This document shows positions 11,586 through 17,590 of a stretch of 17,590 bases of DNA, piece after piece; within the stretch, counting starts at the first letter, position 1, and every line of letters starts with the position of its first letter. Position numbers and translations under genes: made by a program. This DNA comes from Nitrospinae bacterium RIFCSPLOWO2_12_FULL_45_22. GTDB taxonomy: Bacteria; 2-12-FULL-45-22. The stretch lies in contig MHDQ01000282.1 in the NCBI GenBank assembly GCA_001803565.1, positions 16,346 to 33,935 on the forward strand. Direction: 5' to 3'. The notes beneath the pieces are model-generated. The model saw only the letters and a program-made list of their open reading frames with translations. It was not told where the DNA came from and did no database searches.

Positions 11586-13646
11586 ATGAATAAGATCAGG
11601 TCTTGCATCAGGCATATAAGAAAGCCCGGCTTAGCCTATCTAGTTATCTTCCTCGGTGCGTTTGGCTTTTTCTTATCTCTGTATAAATATGATTTCTTCA
11701 TAGAAGATGAAGGGCTCTACCTATACGAAACCCTTCGGATATATAAAGGGCAACTACCTTACCGGGACTTTCGCGTAGGCTACACCCCCTTAGGGCTTTA
11801 TCTCTATAGCCTGCTCTTCTATCTCTTCGGCCCCGGACAACCAGTATTACGTATCTGGACCTGTTTTATGAATGCCAGCTCTACGCTCTTACTCTTTGTC
11901 CTGGGCCGAAGGATACTCCCTATCCCCTGGGCCATTATCCCCTGCCTCCTATTTTTATCGTTAAAACCCGAGGGTTATGGCTCTTCTCTGTGGTTGCATA
12001 ATACCCCTTATTTTGGCTGGACTATCGTCTTTTTATGGCTTTTGGGTGTATGGTTTCTCTGTCGGCATATAGAATCTTATAAACCGTCCTGGCTTTTCCT
12101 TTCCGGCCTGGCTAATGGTGCCATGTTTTCTATTAAGAGCAATGCCGGGGTATATTTTGCCTGGCTAATCCTGCTTTATCTGGCCTACCAGACCACCGGT
12201 CATTCCAGGGAGAATAGGTGGTCATGGTGCTTTAAGGGATTGGTTTTTGTCTCTATACTCCTGGCATTAATAGGCTTATTCAGGTCCCATTTGACAGTAT
12301 CAAATCTCCTGGTTTTTATCCTACCCCTTCTGACTATCATGGCTACCCTTCTATTTCAAAGTACAAAGCTCAAGGCGCAAGGTTCAATCCAAAACTCTAG
12401 AGCCCTGAACCTAGAACCTAGAACCTCTTTGTTAGGCGCAATTTTATTGTGGTTAGGAGGTTTTTTAATTATCCTGCTTCCCTGGCTCCTATACTTAGGA
12501 TTAGAGATAGGGTGGCAAAATTTTGTCCAGAGCGATCTCTTTCAGAATACCTCCAGCCTGGGGGTATGGTATCTGCCCTTCTTCTATATATCTAAAGAAC
12601 TATTGATAATAATTATCTTCTTATATTTGTCAGTGCGACTATTTAAACTGCTACCCAGGTATGTCTCCATACCCTTAATAATGTTATCAGCATTAATTTT
12701 TGGTTTATTGATTAACCACTTCGCCTTACCAGACTTCAAGGGGAAGTGGCGTTATTTTAGCTGGCAGATAGATATCAACTTCATTTATCTAATCGCGGCC
12801 TCCCACTGGACCGCCCTATTTCTTATATCTGAGCATCTTAGAGGTAATAAAATAGTAACCGTTCACCCACTCGTTACCCGAAGTGTCATTCTGAGCCCTG
12901 AGATATTTATCCTAATGACCCTATCTGGCTTATTGATGATCTTGCAGGTTTATCCCCGGATGGATATTGCCCATATTATGCTCGCTTCGCCGGCCACATT
13001 GATCCTAATGGCCTGCCTGCTATATTTTAGTTATAGATATTGTACCGAGAAATATCCCTGGGGCCGGGTCATTGCCCTTATCCTGACTACCATCATACCA
13101 TTAGGGATAGTCTTCTCTAAGACCTTCCCTCTTATCTGGGAGTTGAGCCAGGTCAGACCAGCTTTATCTTCTGTAAGGATAGAGAAGGGCGGGCAAGTAT
13201 TGTTAGACCTGGCTACCATCAAATTTTATCAAATCCCCCACCAGCTTAGAGATAGGTATAAAGATATTTACCCGAGTTTATTCCATGATAAGATATTGGC
13301 TTTGAAGAAAGCGACAGAATATATTCAATCGGAAACACCAGAAGGTTCTCCACTTTTTGCTTTCCCTGCTTCGGCCATACTATATTTCCTGACCAATCGC
13401 GATAATCCTACTAAGATAGATTATTTTCGACCCCAGGTGGTAACCAGTAAAGAGGAAAAGGAAGTGGTCGAGCAATTAAAAAAGACTAATCCTCCCTATA
13501 TAGTGATGGGCAATGGGATAAGTGTGTGGTGGTTAGGAACCGAAAAATATTATCCCCTTATCCTGGATTACATTAGATCAAATTATTTTTTAGAGAAGAG
13601 GTTCGGGGAATTTGATATCCTTAAGAAGAGGGGTTATTCTGGATGA
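11586..13646 (+). CDS. GT-C family (PMT/ArnT-like, family 39) membrane glycosyltransferase
   Basis: A 686-residue polytopic protein. After the first helix (about residues 15-35) the loop carries 'FIEDEGLYLYE' (E40-D41-E42), the acidic motif expected for polyprenyl-phosphate-sugar-using GT-C enzymes, followed by 'GQLPYRDFRVGYTPLGLYLY'. Many helices follow, and a soluble C-terminal part (about 530-686) includes 'ALKKATEYIQSETPEGSPLF', usual for this group. It likely transfers a sugar from a lipid-linked donor on the periplasmic side. It lies 20 bp after the TPR protein and overlaps the next gene by 4 nt (ATGA). Two hydrophilic stretches between helices are encoded by repeat-like DNA (about 12356-12428 and 12863-12905). 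The ribosome-binding site (AGG) is weak. Confidence 0.8.
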   Translation: MNKIRSCIRHIRKPGLAYLVIFLGAFGFFLSLYKYDFFIEDEGLYLYETLRIYKGQLPYRDFRVGYTPLGLYLYSLLFYLFGPGQPVLRIWTCFMNASSTLLLFVLGRRILPIPWAIIPCLLFLSLKPEGYGSSLWLHNTPYFGWTIVFLWLLGVWFLCRHIESYKPSWLFLSGLANGAMFSIKSNAGVYFAWLILLYLAYQTTGHSRENRWSWCFKGLVFVSILLALIGLFRSHLTVSNLLVFILPLLTIMATLLFQSTKLKAQGSIQNSRALNLEPRTSLLGAILLWLGGFLIILLPWLLYLGLEIGWQNFVQSDLFQNTSSLGVWYLPFFYISKELLIIIIFLYLSVRLFKLLPRYVSIPLIMLSALIFGLLINHFALPDFKGKWRYFSWQIDINFIYLIAASHWTALFLISEHLRGNKIVTVHPLVTRSVILSPEIFILMTLSGLLMILQVYPRMDIAHIMLASPATLILMACLLYFSYRYCTEKYPWGRVIALILTTIIPLGIVFSKTFPLIWELSQVRPALSSVRIEKGGQVLLDLATIKFYQIPHQLRDRYKDIYPSLFHDKILALKKATEYIQSETPEGSPLFAFPASAILYFLTNRDNPTKIDYFRPQVVTSKEEKEVVEQLKKTNPPYIVMGNGISVWWLGTEKYYPLILDYIRSNYFLEKRFGEFDILKKRGYSG
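12405..12425 (+). repeat. Heptamer tandem repeat inside the GT-C gene
   Basis: Three copies of the 7-mer (C/T)(T/A)GAACC in a row, within a low-complexity stretch (about 12356-12428) that encodes the polar segment 'STKLKAQGSIQNSRALNLEP' between two helices. Such GAACC-rich strings are typical of intergenic repeats. Confidence 0.55.
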
Positions 13647-15067
13647 GAGTACTATTGGTTAAACCTGGGAGCCAGTGGCTGGCACGGATTGTAGGGCCTG
13701 ATATTGGCTTAGGCTATTTAGCTACCCAAATTAGAAATACCGGTCATACGGTAAAAATCCTTGATTGTTTAAAAGAAAAAATAGATCCTAAAGGCATTAA
13801 AAAGGAAATCCAGGAATACCAACCAGAGGTAGTAGGATTTAAGAGCTACACCATGGACCTTCCCTGGGTCAAAGAGGCGAGTTTAGCGGTTAAGGCCATT
13901 AACCCCAGGATAGTTACGCTGGTAGGTGGACCGCATCCGTCTGGTGATCCAGGGCATACGTTAAGATACCTGAAAGAGATAGATTTTGCCTTTAGGGGCG
14001 AGGCGGAGGTGGGATTACCTATGCTTTTGCATAGTATCTCGCATAATTCGAGCCCTAAGCTGGAAGAGGTTCCTAGTCTATGCTATAGGGTGGGCGAAGA
14101 AATAGAAGAAATAAAGGTGAATAAACAGTCCTTTGTGCAAGACCTGGATACTATTGGTATGCCAGCCTGGGATTTAATTGACCCGCGGGGATACCGCAAT
14201 TTTACCAGGGCCTGGGGTAACGGTGGTGCCTATATACCTATTTCTTTTACCCGGGGATGTCCTTTTAATTGCACCTTTTGTGCCACAAGGTTAATAAATG
14301 GAAATGGATTTAGAAAAAGGGGGATAGGCCATATCCTGGCGGAATTAAATTTACTCTACCATGAGTACGGTGTCCGTAACTTAAGTATTGCGGATGATAA
14401 TTTAACTCTGGATAAGAATTACTTGATGGAAGTATGCCGGGCAATTAATGAAGCGAATATTAGCTTCAGATGGGATTTTCCCAATGGGGTACGGGTAACA
14501 ACCCTGGATGAGGAGCTACTTCATAGGTTAGAGACAACCGGCTGGGGCTCAATATGTGTAGCTATTGAATCAGGCTCTCAGAGAATTCTGGATCATATGG
14601 GGAAAAAGATTACCCTCAAAGAAATAAGGGATGGGGTGCATCTAATAAAGAAAACTACTAAAATGGAAATTTTAGGTTTTTTTATCCTGGGCTATCCGGA
14701 AGAGACCCTGGAGGATATTCGGGCCACAATAAAATTTGCCTTAGACCTGCCCCTGGATATGGTTACTTTCTTCTACTTCTCTCCCCATCCCGGCACCGAA
14801 ATCCATAGGCAGTTAGTAGAAAAATATCCGGAAAAGTTTGATAATATTGATTGGACCACCTTCCAATATGTCAGACCAACTTTTCCCCCACCGAATATGT
14901 CAGGGGAACAATTTGAAAGATTGGTAAGGGGTGCCTACCTCCGCTTTTATCTCAGACCCAGGGTAATATTGAGAATCTTAAGGCGAAGGAGATACCAACA
15001 GACAAAATTAGCTACTATAATTATCAGGTTTATCAAGAGAATGTGGTACCTTTTCTTTGAAAGGTAA
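13643..15067 (+). CDS. B12-binding radical SAM protein 2
   Basis: A 474-residue cobalamin-type radical SAM protein. The N-terminal B12-binding domain reads 'MRVLLVKPGSQWLARIVGPD', 'GLGYLATQIRNTGHTV', 'LVGGPHPSGDP', 'FRGEAE'. The [4Fe-4S] ligands are C206, C210 and C213 in 'GCPFNCTFCATR', followed by 'SIADDNLTLDKNYL', 'VAIESGSQRILDHMGKKIT' and 'FILGYPEET'. The 'IPISFTRGCP' entry and 'FPP' segment near residue 415 fit the BchE/HpnR-like superfamily. The C-terminus is very basic and aromatic ('RVILRILRRRRYQQ'), suggesting membrane association. Its start overlaps the GT-C stop by 4 nt, so the two are translationally coupled. It shares only family-level similarity with radical SAM protein 1, so it is not a recent duplicate. 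Substrate unknown. Confidence 0.85.
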   Translation: MRVLLVKPGSQWLARIVGPDIGLGYLATQIRNTGHTVKILDCLKEKIDPKGIKKEIQEYQPEVVGFKSYTMDLPWVKEASLAVKAINPRIVTLVGGPHPSGDPGHTLRYLKEIDFAFRGEAEVGLPMLLHSISHNSSPKLEEVPSLCYRVGEEIEEIKVNKQSFVQDLDTIGMPAWDLIDPRGYRNFTRAWGNGGAYIPISFTRGCPFNCTFCATRLINGNGFRKRGIGHILAELNLLYHEYGVRNLSIADDNLTLDKNYLMEVCRAINEANISFRWDFPNGVRVTTLDEELLHRLETTGWGSICVAIESGSQRILDHMGKKITLKEIRDGVHLIKKTTKMEILGFFILGYPEETLEDIRATIKFALDLPLDMVTFFYFSPHPGTEIHRQLVEKYPEKFDNIDWTTFQYVRPTFPPPNMSGEQFERLVRGAYLRFYLRPRVILRILRRRRYQQTKLATIIIRFIKRMWYLFFER

Positions 15068-15371
15068 GGAGGAAAATTGTTTATCTGTGGTAAATTTTTG
15101 GGAGACTTAATCCGAAATTATGAAACAGGTTAGCCAAATAAAGCTCATTATAAAATTGTCGGAGATAGAATCTAAATCCCCTAATGCGGGATAAACATCT
15201 ACAAAAAGCGTTGGTAAAATGAAACCAAAGACTTAACCACGAATGACACGAATGGACGAATGGCATCAATAGCCTTTGGCGTTGCCTGCAACATTTTTTA
15301 CTCCATTCGTGCTATTCGTATATTCGTGTAATTTGTGTTCCCTCTTATTTTGGCTAAACATTTACGAAATT
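15068..15371. repeat. Intergenic gap with a CACGAAT-type inverted repeat
   Basis: No gene up to 15234. At about 15237-15264 CACGAATGACACGAATGG plus ACGAATGG is mirrored at about 15302-15332 by CCATTCGTGCTATTCG plus ATATTCGTG. This ACACGAAT/ATTCGTGT string is a familiar dispersed element in metagenome-derived genomes. It separates the upstream gene run from the family 9 glycosyltransferase and supplies the false N-terminal extension of that reading frame. A promoter could lie here, but none is clear. Confidence 0.55.
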
Positions 15372-16436
15372 ATGAAAATAGAAGATATATCTAGGATACT
15401 GATAATAAAACCTAGCTCCCTGGGCGATGTGATCCATACCTTGCCCCTGCTAAAGGCATTACGGGATCAATTCCCCCAGGCTTATATCGCCTGGTTAATT
15501 AGTCCAGAATTTAAAGATATTATTGAAGAGAACCCTTACCTGGATCAAATATTTGTTTTCCATAAAGAAAAATGGGGCAACCCTTACCGTCTCCCTTTAA
15601 CTATGAAGGAATTTTTTTCCCTGATCCGCCAGATACGGCGGCAAAGATTTCAGCTTGTTATAGATGTACAGGGGCTATTACGCAGCGGCATTGTGGCCTA
15701 TCTCTCCCGGGCTCCCTATCGGCTTGGTTTTGAAAACGCCCGGGAATTCAGCCCTATATTTTATAACAAGAAGATACCGGTGCCTAATACAGAAGTCCAT
15801 GCCGTTGACCGCTACCTGTCTCTGCTGCCCGGGAAAAGGGATGAGCTTCTTAAACCTGAATTTTATCTGCCTGTTTCTGAGCCGGTCAGAGATAGTATCT
15901 GGCATATGTTGCAGCAAAACCAGGTTGATCTTAATAAAGAACTCTTTCTCCTTAATCCCGGCGCTAAATGGAGTACTAAACGCTGGCCAGCAAAGAGCTA
16001 TGCCCGTTTAGCTGAGGCCATACATGCGCAATTTGGTGGCCATATTATCCTTATCGGTGGGAAGGAAGACCAACCACTAGCAGAGGAGATAGCATCTTGT
16101 GTCCGGATCAATCTTGCGGTATTAACCGCAAAGACCTCTTTGAAACAATTAGCGGCCCTCATGCAAATGTCAACCTTACTAATAACCAATGATTCAGGAC
16201 CAATGCACTTAGCTAATGCAGTTGGCACTCCTATTGTCGCTATTTTCGGGCCTACTAACCCTAAAAGGACCGGCCCTTATCAAGGTAACTATATAGTGGT
16301 TCAGAGGGAACTACCCTGTGCCCCTTGCTATCTAAGGAAATGCCCTGCCGGCCAGGAATGCCTGCAGGAATTAGGGGTAGATCAGGTTATGTCAGCCGTA
16401 CAACAGCTCATGAGGAGGATAAGATGCGGTGCCTAG
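15372..16436 (+). CDS. Family 9 glycosyltransferase (heptosyltransferase-like)
   Basis: A 354-residue ADP-heptose:LPS heptosyltransferase-type enzyme (GT-B fold, WaaC/WaaF/WaaQ superfamily). Key segments: 'RILIIKPSSLGDVIHTLPLL' at the N-terminus, 'VIDVQGLLRSG', 'LLNPGAKWSTKRWP' and the donor-binding 'TNDSGPMHLANAVGTPIVAI' with 'FGPTNP'. The C-terminal cluster 'CAPCYLRKCP' plus 'QEC' is also common in the family. ATG 15372 is chosen because 'MKIEDISRILIIKPSSLGD' is the normal start. The frame is open to 15276, but that part is repeat DNA. No clear ribosome-binding site precedes it. It overlaps the next gene by 13 nt. It implies a Gram-negative envelope. The transferred sugar could be heptose or another ADP/GDP-sugar. 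Confidence 0.85.
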   Translation: MKIEDISRILIIKPSSLGDVIHTLPLLKALRDQFPQAYIAWLISPEFKDIIEENPYLDQIFVFHKEKWGNPYRLPLTMKEFFSLIRQIRRQRFQLVIDVQGLLRSGIVAYLSRAPYRLGFENAREFSPIFYNKKIPVPNTEVHAVDRYLSLLPGKRDELLKPEFYLPVSEPVRDSIWHMLQQNQVDLNKELFLLNPGAKWSTKRWPAKSYARLAEAIHAQFGGHIILIGGKEDQPLAEEIASCVRINLAVLTAKTSLKQLAALMQMSTLLITNDSGPMHLANAVGTPIVAIFGPTNPKRTGPYQGNYIVVQRELPCAPCYLRKCPAGQECLQELGVDQVMSAVQQLMRRIRCGA

Positions 16437-17374
16437 TTAGCGGAGTAGCAGGATTTATCGGCTCCCATTTAGCCGAGAGGCTGGTGAGAGACGGCCAGGA
16501 AGTAATAGGTATTGACTGTTTTCTGGATTATTATCCCCGGGAGGTAAAGGAAGAGAATTTAGCCGGGCTGAAAAAATCGCCAAATTTCCATTTTCAGGAG
16601 GCTAATTTACTAGAGCTGGACCTACCAGCGTTAGTGCAAAAGACCGACTTTATCTTTCATCTGGCCGCCCAGGCCGGGGTACGGGCCAGTTGGGGGGAGA
16701 GCTTTTCTATTTATACCGAAAATAATATCCGGGCTACCCAGAGGCTCCTGGAGTCCTGTAAAGGCCAAAAGGTAAGCAAGTTTATCCTGGCCTCTTCCTC
16801 GTCGGTCTATGGTGATGCGGAGGAAATGCCAACTTCGGAAAATAGCGCTCCTAAACCAGTCTCACCTTATGGATTGTCTAAATTGGCCTGTGAACATTTA
16901 TGCTACTTATACTGGAAAAACCATAAGATACCCTATCTAGCCTTACGGTATTTCACCGTTTATGGCCCCAGACAACGGCCAGATATGGCCTTCCATAAGT
17001 TCTTACGGTCCGCCCTGCACGGAAAAGAGATAGAGATTTATGGCGATGGTAATCAAACTCGAGACTTTACCTATATATCTGATATTATAAATGCCACAGT
17101 AAAGTCTATATCAACCGATGCGGTAGCAGAATCAGTGAACCTTGGTGGTGGTTCCCCGGCTACTATCTGGCAGGTATTGAATATAATAGAAGAGATTACC
17201 GGTAAAAGGGTTAGATTAAGACATATAGAAGAGCAAAAAGGCGATGTACGGCATACCTGTGCCGATATCACTAAGGCCCAGAGGATATTGGGCTATGCCC
17301 CGCAAGTAAGGCTGGGAGAGGGTTTACGCAAACAATTCTTATGGCAGAAAGGAGGGATGCTAGATGCCTATTGA
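16424..17374 (+). CDS. NAD-dependent nucleotide-sugar epimerase/dehydratase (extended SDR)
   Basis: A 316-residue extended short-chain dehydrogenase. The NAD-binding glycine motif is 'SGVAGFIGSH' (G7, G10, G13), the catalytic serine region 'LASSSSVYG' (125-127), and the active Tyr/Lys 'YGLSK' (Y149, K153). 'LRYFTVYGPRQRPDMAFHKF' and 'IYGDGNQTRDFTYISDI' place it among UDP-glucuronate/UDP-glucose 4-epimerases and their relatives. The exact sugar is not readable. ATG 16424 has GAGGAGG 5 nt upstream. The longer open frame from 16325 overlaps the glycosyltransferase and is not used. It overlaps the previous gene by 13 nt and the next by 11 nt. Confidence 0.85.
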   Translation: MRCLVSGVAGFIGSHLAERLVRDGQEVIGIDCFLDYYPREVKEENLAGLKKSPNFHFQEANLLELDLPALVQKTDFIFHLAAQAGVRASWGESFSIYTENNIRATQRLLESCKGQKVSKFILASSSSVYGDAEEMPTSENSAPKPVSPYGLSKLACEHLCYLYWKNHKIPYLALRYFTVYGPRQRPDMAFHKFLRSALHGKEIEIYGDGNQTRDFTYISDIINATVKSISTDAVAESVNLGGGSPATIWQVLNIIEEITGKRVRLRHIEEQKGDVRHTCADITKAQRILGYAPQVRLGEGLRKQFLWQKGGMLDAY

Positions 17375-17534
17375 CAAAGAGTTACTCGATATACTGGCCT
17401 GTCCTAAGTGTAAAGGGGATATTATCTATGACCAGGAGAAGGATGGCTTGATATGTAATGCCTGCAAGCTAATGTACCCTATTAAAGATGAAATACCAGT
17501 TATGCTTATTGATGAGGCCATCAGAGTAGAATAG
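17364..17534 (+). CDS. Trm112-like (UPF0434/YcaR) small zinc protein
   Basis: A 56-residue protein beginning 'MPIDKELLDILACPKCKGDI', with Cys pairs C13-x2-C16 and C31-x2-C34 and the ending 'YPIKDEIPVMLIDEAI', the complete UPF0434/Trm112 pattern. Eukaryotic and archaeal Trm112 activates methyltransferases. Bacterial versions often sit near lipid A, LPS or nucleotide-sugar genes, as here. GGAGGG lies 7 nt before ATG 17364. It overlaps the epimerase end by 11 nt, so it belongs to the same transcript. The zinc knuckle is fully intact. Confidence 0.85.
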   Translation: MPIDKELLDILACPKCKGDIIYDQEKDGLICNACKLMYPIKDEIPVMLIDEAIRVE

Positions 17535-17539
17535 CAAAT

Positions 17540-17582
17540 TATACACCGCTTATACACCGCAAAGGCGCTAAGAACGCAATGA
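17540..17582. repeat. Dispersed-repeat-like sequence at the window edge
   Basis: ATACACCGC occurs twice in a row (17540-17562 area), followed by AAAGGCGCTAAGAACGCAA, which resembles the widespread ACCGCAAAGGCGCAAAGAACGCAA extragenic string. The element is cut by the window end. Confidence 0.4.
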
Positions 17583-17590
17583 CCCCCAAT

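Noticed and set aside
1-17590. CRISPR array, tRNA or rRNA gene
   Set aside because: No regularly spaced repeats and no cloverleaf or rRNA-like sequence were seen on reading both strands.

Overview
The window looks like a chromosome segment of an uncultivated Gram-negative bacterium. There is no rRNA or tRNA to place it. Moderate GC, many small toxin-antitoxin (TA) modules, B12-type radical SAM proteins, TPR membrane proteins and dispersed extragenic palindromes are reminiscent of candidate phyla such as Omnitrophota or Desantisbacteria, but that placement is a guess. UGA ends ordinary genes here (for example at 823 and 13646), so the standard genetic code applies.

Positions 1-7300 are a mosaic accessory region. 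It holds an IS1380-type transposase fragment; a VapBC-like module whose toxin is frameshifted near its end; a DsbA-like periplasmic thiol oxidoreductase on the minus strand; three further TA modules on the minus strand (RelB/RelE-like with a truncated toxin, DUF4258/BrnT-like with its antitoxin, and a ribbon-helix-helix/DUF433 antitoxin with a DUF5615 toxin); a fragment of an Ig/HYR-repeat surface protein; a broken SEC-C-motif gene; a PRiA4b-ORF3-like gene; a 163-bp direct repeat; and an internally deleted IS91-type transposase. Several palindromic extragenic repeats lie between them.

The most interesting point is the DsbA-like gene at 1260-2024. Its frame is interrupted once, by a UGA exactly where the first cysteine of the CxxC active site belongs. 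About 14 nt after the UGA lies a hairpin with the layout of a bacterial SECIS element. I read it as a probable selenoprotein with a UxxC redox centre. A nonsense mutation is the alternative.

Positions 7410-8372 encode a URO-D-superfamily, MtaA/CmuA-like zinc methyltransferase on the minus strand. Positions 8373-8744 hold an IS3-type transposase N-terminal relic and a structure resembling group II intron domain V.

Positions 8745-17534 form a compact plus-strand gene run for a surface-glycan or glycoprotein function: a B12-binding radical SAM protein, a TMTC-like membrane/TPR protein that lacks the usual catalytic N-terminal loop, a GT-C (family 39-like) membrane glycosyltransferase, a second B12-binding radical SAM protein, a family 9 (heptosyltransferase-like) glycosyltransferase, a nucleotide-sugar epimerase/dehydratase and a Trm112-like zinc protein. 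Most junctions overlap or are very short, so co-transcription is likely. The exception is the roughly 300-bp gap before the family 9 gene, which carries a dispersed repeat. The glycan structure and the radical SAM substrates cannot be read from the sequence.
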